From JBDSLU01 sp031407765 (GTDB lineage: Bacteria; Acidobacteriota; Vicinamibacteria; Vicinamibacterales; Vicinamibacteraceae), in contig JANOIR010000584.1 in the NCBI GenBank assembly GCA_031407765.1, positions 1 to 47,975 of the forward strand: DNA of 47,975 nt, in the 5' to 3' direction. This document shows, one piece after another, positions 24,361-32,390 of this stretch. Below the pieces are notes generated by a model. That model made no database searches, had not been told where the DNA came from, and saw only the letters and a list, made by a program, of their open reading frames with translations. Made by a program: the position numbers and the translations under genes. The first letter of the stretch is position 1. Every line of letters starts with the position of its first letter.

Positions 24361-26115
24361 TCACCACTCGAGCACGACGAGCGAAACGGCCTGCCGCGGC
24401 AGGGCGATCGGCAGCGTGGCGCGCCCGTCCTTCACGTCGAGCGTCGCCGGCGCTCCCTTCAGCGCCGTCAGCGCGCTGGCCGCTTCGAGTGCCTTGTACT
24501 GATCGGCGGACGGCTTGGCCGGCGATCCCTGCGCCTGCCAGACGGTATAGGCGTTGCTGTGGGTCGCGTCGATTCGATAGTGCGTCAGCTTCGCTTTCCC
24601 ATTCTTGAGGGCGAGGCCATCGAGGCTCAGCGTCACGTTGGCGTCGGGGCCGGCCACGTCGTCGTCGTGATAGTGCCAGGCGAGGACGGTCACCTTGTTG
24701 GCATCGCGGCTGGCAAGTGCGCCGACATCAGGCTTCTCGCGCACGCCGGCCTTGATGATGCTGTCGAGGTCGATGGCACCGTCGCTGACCGCCGGGATGC
24801 GCTCGGCCCCCATCCGGCTGAACATGCGGAACACGTTGAACACCGGCAGGCTGATGCCATTGCTGGCCATCACCCGGAAGCCGGCGAAGAAGGGCTGGTC
24901 CTCGAACTCGAACGCCCAGGTCAGCGCGCCTTCGAGGTTGACGCCGTGGCGCTCGGCGAGGTCGTGCTTGCGCGTGAACGCGGCCGCCGTGTAGCTCGAA
25001 TACATCGTCGTGTTGCGATAGCCGAGCTGCGGCCCCTGGCAGGCGGCGCAGCCGTCGGGATCCGATTCGCCGATGACGATCGGTTTCGGCTTGAGTTCAG
25101 GGAACGAGGCGATGATCCTGAACCCGTCGTCGATGTTCGCCAGCTGGTTCTGGATACCGAGCCGCACGTGGCCGTCGGCGAAGGTCGGTCGGCCCTTGGC
25201 GTGGAACGCTACGAAGTCGATGGGCGTGCCCACCTTGCCCGTGGCGAAGTTGGTCCCGCGCAGCTGGTGCTCGTAGAAGTCGCGGGCGAACTGGCCGCCG
25301 GGGCCGGCTGTGTCCGGGCCGCCGACCTTCGCCGTCGGCAAGGCTCGCCGGACGGCATCGATGGCGTAGTCGTGCAGCTTGCGGAACTCTTCCGGTGTGC
25401 CGCGCCAGTAGCCGATGTTGGCCTCGTTCCAGGTCTCCCAGTACCACGTCTCGACTTCGGCCTTGCCGTACTTCTCGACGCAGTGCTTGGCCCACTCGTG
25501 GACCAGGTCGCCCCACTTCTTGTAGTCCTTCGGCGGGTAGGCCCAGCCGGTGAAGATCTCGTCGTACTTCGCCGCCGGCGTCCAGGCGTGCTTGTACGGC
25601 TCCGGCTTCGACGAGAGCGCCTGCGGCATGAACCCGATCTGCACGTAGGGCTTCACGCCGCGGGCGAGATAGGTGTCGAAGATGCGATCGACGATCGTCC
25701 AGTCGTAGATCGGCTTGCCGTTGGCGTCCTCGGTGTAGGCGTTGGTCGAGCCCCACTTCAGCGCCGGCGTGCCGTCGCCGGTGACGAGCAGGCTGTGGGC
25801 GCGGAAGTAGCTGCGCTTCGGCGCGAGCTTGCCGATCTCCGCGATCAGTTTCTGGCCGTCCTTCATGTAGGCGTAGTTCGGCTCGTCGGCGCCGAAGAAG
25901 CGCCAGATCGGCTTGAGCGGGCCGGTCGGCTTGGCCGCGTCGACCCGAATGGCGACCGCGAACGGCGCGGTGGCGGGTGCGGCTGCGGCGGGCGCCGGCG
26001 TTCCGGCCGGGGCCTGGGCCGGTGGCGTCTGGGCGGCCAGCCCCGAGCTCGAGGCGAGCGCGAGGGCGGCAGCCAACAGGGATCGGGAGCGGAGCTGGGC
26101 GAAGGATTGGTTCAT
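24361..26115 (-). CDS. Exported glycoside hydrolase, GH39-like (beta-xylosidase type)
   Basis: 584 residues from ATG 26115, with signal peptide (SLLAAALALASSSGLAAQ) and an Ala/Pro-rich stretch before the catalytic domain. The barrel has the clan GH-A acid/base motif WNEAN (Glu231), where GH39 usually has WNEPN, and a probable nucleophile Glu350 in VIGESD. A C-terminal beta domain follows. GH39 members cleave beta-xylosides, alpha-L-iduronides or arabinopyranosides with retention. In this operon it would release the sugar whose acid is imported. Its ATG overlaps the kinase stop (ATGA). Family assignment is good; substrate is open. Confidence 0.82.
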   Translation of the reverse strand: MNQSFAQLRSRSLLAAALALASSSGLAAQTPPAQAPAGTPAPAAAAPATAPFAVAIRVDAAKPTGPLKPIWRFFGADEPNYAYMKDGQKLIAEIGKLAPKRSYFRAHSLLVTGDGTPALKWGSTNAYTEDANGKPIYDWTIVDRIFDTYLARGVKPYVQIGFMPQALSSKPEPYKHAWTPAAKYDEIFTGWAYPPKDYKKWGDLVHEWAKHCVEKYGKAEVETWYWETWNEANIGYWRGTPEEFRKLHDYAIDAVRRALPTAKVGGPDTAGPGGQFARDFYEHQLRGTNFATGKVGTPIDFVAFHAKGRPTFADGHVRLGIQNQLANIDDGFRIIASFPELKPKPIVIGESDPDGCAACQGPQLGYRNTTMYSSYTAAAFTRKHDLAERHGVNLEGALTWAFEFEDQPFFAGFRVMASNGISLPVFNVFRMFSRMGAERIPAVSDGAIDLDSIIKAGVREKPDVGALASRDANKVTVLAWHYHDDDVAGPDANVTLSLDGLALKNGKAKLTHYRIDATHSNAYTVWQAQGSPAKPSADQYKALEAASALTALKGAPATLDVKDGRATLPIALPRQAVSLVVLEW

Positions 26116-27215
26116 GAATGACCAGGGCGCCGCTTGCGGCGCGGGGAAGGGTGCACGGTCGCGACATCGGCAGCCGGCACCGCGGTCACCGACGGAGGGA
26201 CGAGTGTGAGCGTTCGCGAGGGCGCGAAGGCGCTGCGGGAAAGGATTTGGCGCATGCCGGTGCGGACTGCGTGGGCGACCTGGGTCGCGCTGACGACCAC
26301 GGCATCGACCGACGTGCCCTGGAGTTGAGCCGCGAAGGCGTGGGCGAGCGCCGGCGGCCCGGTGACCAGCACGCGCGTGCCGGCGCGGAACGAGCGCCGC
26401 GCCAGCAAGGTATCCATCACCGATCCAATGGCCACGCCAATCAGATAAGCCAGCCGCTCCTCGGGCGTCGAGGTCACCCGCTGCTCGAGCAGGCGGACGC
26501 AGAACAGGGCGCGGGCAAAGCCGGATCGCTGCGCCTCGTGGACGCCTTCGTCGACCCAGGCGTCGTCGAAGGTCGCCGGCCAGTGCCGCGGCAGCGAGCC
26601 GGCGAGCACGGTCTGCGAGGTGACCACGTCGAGCAGCTCGCTGCCGAGGCTGGTCACGCTCGAGACGATGCGGCCGCCGCGATCGACGTGGATCGCCTTC
26701 CAGTGCGATCCCAGGCTCAGCACGATGCCGCCGACGGGGAGCCAGCCGAGGAGATGGAGGCCGAGGGCGGTGGTCTCCTCGCCGCGGATGACGTCGGTCG
26801 CGCCGACCGCGGCGCGCTCGGTACGCAGCGGTCCAGATCGGACACCGGGGATGAGCACCACCGGCAGGTCGGTGACCGACGGGAACGAGTGGCGCTCGAG
26901 CCGCGCCGCGAGCTCGTCGACACCGGCCGGCGCCGGCACGTGCTCGATGTCGCGCAGGCCGAGCGACGAGGTCAGCATGCCGGCCGCCACCACGACGTGC
27001 GGACGGCACGGCACCGGCAGCGCCTCCCCCTCCGCGAGCACACCGCGGACCAGGCCACGGAGCGCGTTCTCGAGCCGCTGCGGCGATCCGTCGCGCGCGG
27101 TGTCCCGCGCGCCGACGGTGGTCTGCGCTTCGGCCACGACCTGCTCGCCCTGCACCAGCCAGACGCTGGTGTTGGTGGTCTCGCCCTCGAGGAGTACGAC
27201 GCTGTGTCCGTCCAT
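26112..27215 (-). CDS. DgoK-like 2-dehydro-3-deoxygalactonokinase family protein with altered phosphate loop
   Basis: 367 residues from ATG 27215; a GTG at 27260 directly overlapping the receptor stop is an alternative. The protein fits the DgoK branch of the ASKHA kinases: the RGEETTALGL motif, VLSLGSHWKAIHVD in the middle, and VTGPPALAHAF near the C-terminus for the adenosine loop. These enzymes phosphorylate 2-keto-3-deoxy sugar acids at C6. The N-terminal phosphate-1 loop reads LEGETTNTSVW rather than the expected LD-G/W-GTTN, so the usual Asp and Gly are replaced by Glu. Activity may be changed. It stands between the receptor and GH39 genes. Confidence 0.78.
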   Translation of the reverse strand: MDGHSVVLLEGETTNTSVWLVQGEQVVAEAQTTVGARDTARDGSPQRLENALRGLVRGVLAEGEALPVPCRPHVVVAAGMLTSSLGLRDIEHVPAPAGVDELAARLERHSFPSVTDLPVVLIPGVRSGPLRTERAAVGATDVIRGEETTALGLHLLGWLPVGGIVLSLGSHWKAIHVDRGGRIVSSVTSLGSELLDVVTSQTVLAGSLPRHWPATFDDAWVDEGVHEAQRSGFARALFCVRLLEQRVTSTPEERLAYLIGVAIGSVMDTLLARRSFRAGTRVLVTGPPALAHAFAAQLQGTSVDAVVVSATQVAHAVRTGMRQILSRSAFAPSRTLTLVPPSVTAVPAADVATVHPSPRRKRRPGHS

Positions 27216-27259
27216 GTTCGAGCCCGTTGACGCGGTTCCCCAGTGGCCCGTATCGGCCA

Positions 27260-30200
27260 CTAGAAATCGTACTTCAAGGCGAACTGCATCTGACGGGGTG
27301 CGCTGGCGGTGCTGGTGACGCGGCCGCCGGCGGCGGTGTCGATCGCCGTCGCCGGGGCGTTGAAGCTCGGCGTGTTGGTCAGGTTGAACGCCTCGGCCCG
27401 GAACTGCAGCCGGTGCGTGCCCAGGCGGAACTGCTTGAACAGCGAGAAGTCGAGCGTCTTGTAGCTGTCCTCACGCAGGATGCCGCCGCCGGAGTTGCCG
27501 TAGAGGAACTGCGCCGGCAGGACGAACGCCGTCTTGTCGAACCACAGCTCCACCGTCGGGTTGTCCAGCTCGCCCGAGCCGATGCGGTCCGGCCGCTGCC
27601 CGCCGACGCCGGTGTTCGCACGGTCGCTCGAGATCGTCGGGGTGAACGGCCGCCCGCTGCGCCAGACGTAGATGCCCTGGAGCTGCCAGCCGCCGAGGAT
27701 GCCGTCGACGATGGCCGGTGCGTTCTTCAGGAAGCGCCGGTCGCGGCCGACCGGCAGCTCGTAGCCGGCGCTGATGGCGATGTTGTGCGGCACGTGGAAG
27801 CCGGAGAGCGCCTTCTCGCGACCGTTGTTCCCGCCTACCGCCGGCACGTTCTGGGTGCTGAAGCTCTTCGACCACGTATAGGACCCCAGGTAGAACAGGC
27901 CGCTGTGGGTGCGCTGCTCGATCGAGGCCTGCAGCGAGTGATACGTGGTCTCGAGCGAGTCGTCGAAGTAGCTGATGTTGCCGAAGGTGGGGAAGGGGCG
28001 CCGGGCCTGGATCCCGCCAGCCGCCGGCTCGGGGATGTTGATGTTGCGCGTGCCGTTCAGGAAGCGGCCGATGTTGCCGACGTAGTTCACCTCGAGCACG
28101 GTGAACGGCGCAACCTGCTGCTGCATGCCGAAGCTGAAGTGATGATCGCGGCCCATCTTCTGTTCGAGCGAGGCCGCGCCGATGGTCGGCGCCGCCGAGT
28201 TGACCAGCCGCGTGCCGAGGAAGAAGTCGCCCATCGTCCGCACCGGCGGTGTCTGGTCGTTGAAGGCGGTCTGATCGAGCCGGAACGGCGGGACGTTGTT
28301 GTTGACGCGGTCGGCCGAGCTCTCCTGCTCGTAGAACAGGCCGTAGCCGCCGCGGATCACGGTCTTCTCGCCGAACGGCTGCCACGCGAAGCCGATCCGG
28401 GGCCCGAACTGCGCTGCGTCGGTCTTGGTAATCGACTCGGGCAGGCCGGCCTGGCTGCTGGTCTGGATCAGGTTCTGGAAGAGCGCGTAGGCCGACGGGC
28501 CGGCGAACTGGGCCGCGAGGTCGGGCGTATCGCCATCACTGCCGACGATGATCGGCCGCGCCGCGCCGGGGATGAACGTCCCGACCTGGCCGCGGTAACC
28601 GGACAGCCACGGCGAGTACTCGTAGCGCAGTCCGACGTTGACGGTGAGCGTGTTCGAGACCTTGAAGTCGTCCTGGACGTAGCCGTGCCAGTAGTTGGCC
28701 TGGCCGCCGAACACATCGGCGGGGAAGGCCCGGGTGACCGATCGCGGATACCCGAGGAGGAAATCGGCGAAAGCATCGCCGGTGCCCGCGGTGCGGGCGG
28801 CGTTCTGGGTCAGGGATCCATCGAAGTTCCACTGTCCCGCGTATTGCTTGCTGTCGGTGAACAGCGGGATCCAGCGGCGGAACTTGCCGCCGAACTTGAC
28901 GATGTGTCGACCCTTCACCCAGGTCAGGTTGTCGCTGAGCTCGTAGACCTTCAAGTCCTGGGTCTTCGGGCGCTGGTCGAAGGCCGAGCCGTTCATCCCG
29001 GTGTAGCCGCTCCAGCCGAAGTCCGGGAACGAGCCGCCGACGCCCGGGCGCTCGGTTTCCTCGAAGCCGCGTACGCCGATCGCCGCGTAGGGGTTCTGGC
29101 CCTGGAGGAAAGGCGCGAGGTCGACGACCGACGGTACGTAGCTGAAGCGAACGTCGTGCACCAGGGTCGCGCCCAGCGTGTTGTTCATGCTCAGCACGAC
29201 GTTCTGGCCGCGAGTGCTCAGGGCGGCGTCGCCGAGCGCGGGGTAGGCGTTGGGATCGGTCTGGCGCTGGTCGTGGAAGCTGTAGCGGCCGAAAATGCGC
29301 GTACTGTTGCTAATCGTGTGATCGATGCGGACGGTCACCTGGTCGCTGTCCAGCTGGCGCACCGGCGCCCACGAGAACGTGCCGGCCGCCGTGTTCGGAT
29401 CGGGCACCAGCTTGGCAAAGGCGAGCGCCTGTGCCGACAGCCGGTTGGCGGGAATCACGTTGCCGGGGAACGGCAGTCGCGTCACCGGGTCGTGGATGAT
29501 GCGGCTCGAGGCGCTGTAGTCGCCGGCGCGCATAGCCGCGGTCGGCACGGTGTTGTTGAAGACCAGACCCTGTTTCTCACGCATGCCCTCGTAGCTGGCG
29601 AAGAAGAAGGTCCGCTTGCGCATGAGCGGCCCGCCGAGCGTAGCGCCGAACTGCTGGCGCTTCAGCTTCTCGGTCTCGCGCGCGAAGAAGTTACGCGCGT
29701 CGAAGGCGTCGTCGCGGATGAAGTCGAAGACCGTGCCGTGGAACTGGTCGGCGCCGGACTTGGTGGTGGCGTTGAGCGCGCCGCCGGCCTGGCTGAACTC
29801 CGCGGTGTAGGCGCTCTGCTGAACCTTGAATTCCTGGAGGGCGTCGACCGACGTCTGGATCAGCGATCCGCCCTGGTGGTGGTCGGTCACGTCGGCGCCG
29901 TCGAGCATGAACGTGGTCTGGCTGCCGCGGACCCCGCTGACCGCGGTCCCCGAAATGTAGTTGGCGCGGATGCGCAGCAGGTTGCCGCCGCCCGGCAGCA
30001 GCACGGCGCCCGGGGTGAGGCGGGCCAGCTCGTAGAAGCTGCGGCCGTTCAGCGGCAGGTTGACGATCTGCGTGTTGGTGACCACGTGGCCGAGCGTGCC
30101 GGACTCGCTGTCGAGCAGCGGCGTGCCGGTGGTGACGATGGTGCTCTCGGTCAGGTTTCCGATCGAGAGTTGCACGTCGGCGCGAGTGGACTGGCCGACC

Positions 30201-30517
30201 TGGACGGCGACCGCCTCGACGATCGCGGTCTGGAAGCCGTCGAGGGTGACCGCCAGGCGGTAGACGCCTGGGTTGAGCGGGGTCACGACGTAGTCGCCGT
30301 GGTCGCTGGTCAGGACCGTGACCGAGATGTTGGTCGCGGCGTCGGTGGCGACCACCGTGGCCCTGGGGATGGCGGCCTTCGAGGGGTCGGTGACAGCGCC
30401 GACGATGCGTCCGGCGCTGAGCTGCGCGCCAGCGGGCGCGGCGAGGGAGAGGGCGGCCAGCAGCGCGAGCAGCGCGCGGGACCACCGTTGGACGGGCGGC
30501 GTGGCAGACGTGAGCAT
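27260..30517 (-). CDS. Oar-like TonB-dependent outer-membrane receptor
   Basis: 1085 residues. A signal peptide (about 1-31, ending APAGAQ) is followed by a carboxypeptidase-regulatory beta-sandwich (about 34-115, IVGAVTDPSKAAIPRATV), a plug domain (about 130-260, with NLPLNGRSFYELARLTPG and MLDGADVTDHH) and a large beta-barrel ending in phenylalanine (LKYDF), the outer-membrane insertion signal. This is the acidobacterial counterpart of SusC-type receptors and would import oligosaccharides using TonB energy. GGAGGAA lies 3 bases before ATG 30517. It is the first structural gene of the operon, directly downstream of a strong promoter and a large palindrome next to the IclR gene. Confidence 0.95.
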   Translation of the reverse strand: MLTSATPPVQRWSRALLALLAALSLAAPAGAQLSAGRIVGAVTDPSKAAIPRATVVATDAATNISVTVLTSDHGDYVVTPLNPGVYRLAVTLDGFQTAIVEAVAVQVGQSTRADVQLSIGNLTESTIVTTGTPLLDSESGTLGHVVTNTQIVNLPLNGRSFYELARLTPGAVLLPGGGNLLRIRANYISGTAVSGVRGSQTTFMLDGADVTDHHQGGSLIQTSVDALQEFKVQQSAYTAEFSQAGGALNATTKSGADQFHGTVFDFIRDDAFDARNFFARETEKLKRQQFGATLGGPLMRKRTFFFASYEGMREKQGLVFNNTVPTAAMRAGDYSASSRIIHDPVTRLPFPGNVIPANRLSAQALAFAKLVPDPNTAAGTFSWAPVRQLDSDQVTVRIDHTISNSTRIFGRYSFHDQRQTDPNAYPALGDAALSTRGQNVVLSMNNTLGATLVHDVRFSYVPSVVDLAPFLQGQNPYAAIGVRGFEETERPGVGGSFPDFGWSGYTGMNGSAFDQRPKTQDLKVYELSDNLTWVKGRHIVKFGGKFRRWIPLFTDSKQYAGQWNFDGSLTQNAARTAGTGDAFADFLLGYPRSVTRAFPADVFGGQANYWHGYVQDDFKVSNTLTVNVGLRYEYSPWLSGYRGQVGTFIPGAARPIIVGSDGDTPDLAAQFAGPSAYALFQNLIQTSSQAGLPESITKTDAAQFGPRIGFAWQPFGEKTVIRGGYGLFYEQESSADRVNNNVPPFRLDQTAFNDQTPPVRTMGDFFLGTRLVNSAAPTIGAASLEQKMGRDHHFSFGMQQQVAPFTVLEVNYVGNIGRFLNGTRNINIPEPAAGGIQARRPFPTFGNISYFDDSLETTYHSLQASIEQRTHSGLFYLGSYTWSKSFSTQNVPAVGGNNGREKALSGFHVPHNIAISAGYELPVGRDRRFLKNAPAIVDGILGGWQLQGIYVWRSGRPFTPTISSDRANTGVGGQRPDRIGSGELDNPTVELWFDKTAFVLPAQFLYGNSGGGILREDSYKTLDFSLFKQFRLGTHRLQFRAEAFNLTNTPSFNAPATAIDTAAGGRVTSTASAPRQMQFALKYDF

Positions 30518-30549
30518 CCGTTCCTCCGACAGGAAGGGTGTCCGTATTC

Positions 30550-30564
30550 GGATAGGGACTATCC
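30550..30564. promoter_or_regulatory. Inverted repeat in the operon leader
   Basis: GGATAG-GGA-CTATCC (30550-30564) is a perfect 6-bp repeat with a 3-base spacer. It sits between the predicted transcription start (about 30579) and the receptor RBS. It could be a repressor site or a small leader hairpin. Confidence 0.45.
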
Positions 30565-30585
30565 AAATGATGACAATTGCAGAGA

Positions 30586-30614
30586 GATATACGCTCGTGC
30601 TTGGCGCGAGTCAA
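30586..30614 (-). promoter_or_regulatory. Promoter of the TonB receptor/sugar-acid operon
   Basis: Read leftward, TTGACT (30609-30614), 17 bases, TATATC (30586-30591). The predicted start is near 30579 with a leader of about 60 bases. The 27-bp palindrome at 30620-30646 ends 6 bases upstream of the -35 box. Confidence 0.75.
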
Positions 30615-30619
30615 ATGCC

Positions 30620-30646
30620 TTTTACGTATCTGACAGATGCGTAAAA
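30620..30646. promoter_or_regulatory. 27-bp near-perfect palindrome, likely IclR-type operator
   Basis: The half-sites TTTTACG and CGTAAAA enclose ATCTG-A-CAGAT; 12 of 13 base pairs are symmetric. It falls between the IclR stop (30648) and the operon -35 box (30609-30614), where an activator or repressor could bind. It is A+T-rich with no typical terminator tail, so an operator is preferred over a terminator of the IclR gene. Confidence 0.65.
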
Positions 30647-30647
30647 C

Positions 30648-31418
30648 TTATTCGTGAGGCGGGCGACCGTCGTAGCCCATCGCCGTCGACAGCTCGCGCG
30701 TGGCGGAGAGGACCCGCTGCGCGAACTCCTGATTCTGTCGCCGGCTGAACGTCGACGCCGAGGCGATCACGCCGAGCGTGCCGCGCGTCCCGCCCGAGGC
30801 GTCCCAGACCGGCGCCGCCAGACAGCGGACGCCTTCATAGCACTCCTCGTCGTCGACGCCGTAGCCGAGGCCCAGGATGCGCCCGACTTCGGCCTCGAGC
30901 TCGGGCAGCGTCGTGAGCGTGTTCGGCGTGCGCACGGGCAGGCCCTGCGCGACGAGGCCCGCGAGCTGGGAGCGCAGCGTGAACGTCAGCAGCACTTTGC
31001 CGGCGGCGCTGCAATGGAGATCGAGGCGGGCGCCGGCGACCTGCGCGATGCGGACCAGCCGCGGGCCTTCGCAGACCTCCAGCACGAGCGGGTCGGTGCC
31101 CGATAGCGTCACCAGCTGGGTCGTCTCCTGCAGGTCGGCGGCGAGGCGCTGCATGATCGGGATCGCGAAGCGGCGCAGCCGGAGCGAGCTGAGCGCCCGG
31201 ATGCCGAGCCGGAAGAGGGCGCCGCCGGGCTCGAAGTCATTGCCGGACCGCGACAGCAGGCCCTGCTCGCAGAGCGTCATCAGGATGCGCAGCGCGGTGG
31301 TGCGCGGGACCTGCAGACGGCGGGCCACCTCCGAGGACGACAGCGGCGCCTCAGCCTCGGCGAACAGCTCGAGCATCTCGCAGGCGCGGGCCAGGCTCGG
31401 GATGCGGTACTTGTCCAT
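30648..31418 (-). CDS. IclR-family transcriptional regulator
   Basis: 256 residues from ATG 31418; upstream codons are Arg/Ala-rich and unlikely to be translated. The N-terminal winged helix has LSSSEVARRLQVPRTTALRI as the HTH. The C-terminal effector-binding domain contains LDLHCSAAGKVLLTF, the conserved GK loop of IclR proteins, and CYEGVRCLAAPVWD. IclR proteins of this sort sense sugar acids or aromatic acids and bind palindromes as dimers or tetramers. The gene is immediately upstream of, and co-directional with, the sugar-acid operon, from which it is separated by a 27-bp palindrome and a promoter. It is therefore the probable regulator. Confidence 0.93.
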   Translation of the reverse strand: MDKYRIPSLARACEMLELFAEAEAPLSSSEVARRLQVPRTTALRILMTLCEQGLLSRSGNDFEPGGALFRLGIRALSSLRLRRFAIPIMQRLAADLQETTQLVTLSGTDPLVLEVCEGPRLVRIAQVAGARLDLHCSAAGKVLLTFTLRSQLAGLVAQGLPVRTPNTLTTLPELEAEVGRILGLGYGVDDEECYEGVRCLAAPVWDASGGTRGTLGVIASASTFSRRQNQEFAQRVLSATRELSTAMGYDGRPPHE

Positions 31419-31534
31419 GTCGCGGAGGGATTCTACTGCGCCGGTCGGGCGCCTCCGGCCGGCGCGGCGGCCCGCTGCAGCCGGACGCGGTCGTGCCGAT
31501 TGTTTCGTCGATACCCCCACGGGTGCCCCGCTCC

Positions 31535-32386
31535 ATGGATGTCCCTGCCGCTTTCGCCCTCCTGGGTATCGCCCCCGATTCGTCGCCCGACGCGGTCAAG
31601 GACGCCTATCGCGACCTCGTCAAGGTCTGGCATCCGGACCGGTTCCCGGGCGATGCCCGGCTTCAGGCCAAGGCCACCGAGCGGCTGCGCGAGCTCAACG
31701 ACGCCTATCGGGTGGCGAGCGCCCATGCCGCCGTCTCCGACGGTGTCCGCCCGCGATCGGCGTCCGGACGGCAGACGCCCGGCGCCCCGCCAGCCGCGGT
31801 TCCGCGGCCTGCGGGCCCTCCGTCTGGGGCCGACGTCGACGCGTGGCCATGGCCCTTCCGCGGTGGCCTCCCGTTCGACACGATCTGGCGCGCCGTCTTC
31901 TGGGCCGGCGTGTGCGGGGTCCTCGCCTTCGTGCTGAATGCGCCGGAAGGGTTCTTCGCGCTCGGACGCGGCCGCGGCGTGCCGCGTGCGGAGCGACCCC
32001 TGACCGCCGGAGCCGTGGCCTACGCCCCTCTGGCGGAGTCGCCGACCGGCGAGGCGACGCTCATCTCACGGGTGCGCGGCACGTGGGTCGTGGCCGAGCA
32101 CGACGAGGCGACCTGGCTGCCGGCCGGCACCCGGCTCGACGTCCAGCGCGGCACCCTGACGTGCGCGCCGCCCGCCGCCTGCGACGCCGTGGTCCGGCCC
32201 GAGGGCGCCGCTCGCCTCACGCTCCGGGGCGCAACCCCGGACGACGCCCGCGACGTCGAGGTGCTGTTCGCGTCACCCACCGAGATGCTGTGGCTGGTGC
32301 GGCCGGCCGAGCGGCGCAATGCGCCGCCGTCGCGTGTCGTGCTCCAGTCGCAGGGCGAGGCACCGGCGGTCGCCGTGGCTCCGTAG
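31535..32386 (+). CDS. Membrane-anchored J-domain protein
   Basis: 283 residues from ATG 31535. Residues 4-65 form a J domain with the HPD motif at 33-35 (VWHPDRF), which stimulates Hsp70 ATPase activity. A Pro/Ala-rich linker follows, then one transmembrane helix near 115-135 (WRAVFWAGVCGVLAFVL) and a roughly 140-residue beta-rich C-terminal domain that I do not recognise (strands such as GTRLDVQRGTLTC and LTLRGATPDDARDVEVLFA). No zinc-finger or canonical DnaJ substrate domain is present, so it is a specialised co-chaperone that would recruit DnaK to the membrane. It stands alone, convergent with the aminotransferase gene (4-base gap). Confidence 0.82.
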   Translation: MDVPAAFALLGIAPDSSPDAVKDAYRDLVKVWHPDRFPGDARLQAKATERLRELNDAYRVASAHAAVSDGVRPRSASGRQTPGAPPAAVPRPAGPPSGADVDAWPWPFRGGLPFDTIWRAVFWAGVCGVLAFVLNAPEGFFALGRGRGVPRAERPLTAGAVAYAPLAESPTGEATLISRVRGTWVVAEHDEATWLPAGTRLDVQRGTLTCAPPAACDAVVRPEGAARLTLRGATPDDARDVEVLFASPTEMLWLVRPAERRNAPPSRVVLQSQGEAPAVAVAP

Positions 32387-32390
32387 GCTC

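Noticed and set aside
26116..27009. N-terminal extension of the GH39 frame by about 298 codons.
   Set aside because: It covers the DgoK-like gene in another frame; a signal peptide directly follows ATG 26115 and the ATGA overlap fits coupling.
27227..30748. An open frame of 1173 codons on the + strand opposite the TonB receptor gene.
   Set aside because: The receptor on the other strand has clear domains, signal peptide and barrel terminus; the antisense translation is Arg/Glu/Asp/Leu-rich without any motif, as expected from the mirror of high-GC coding DNA.
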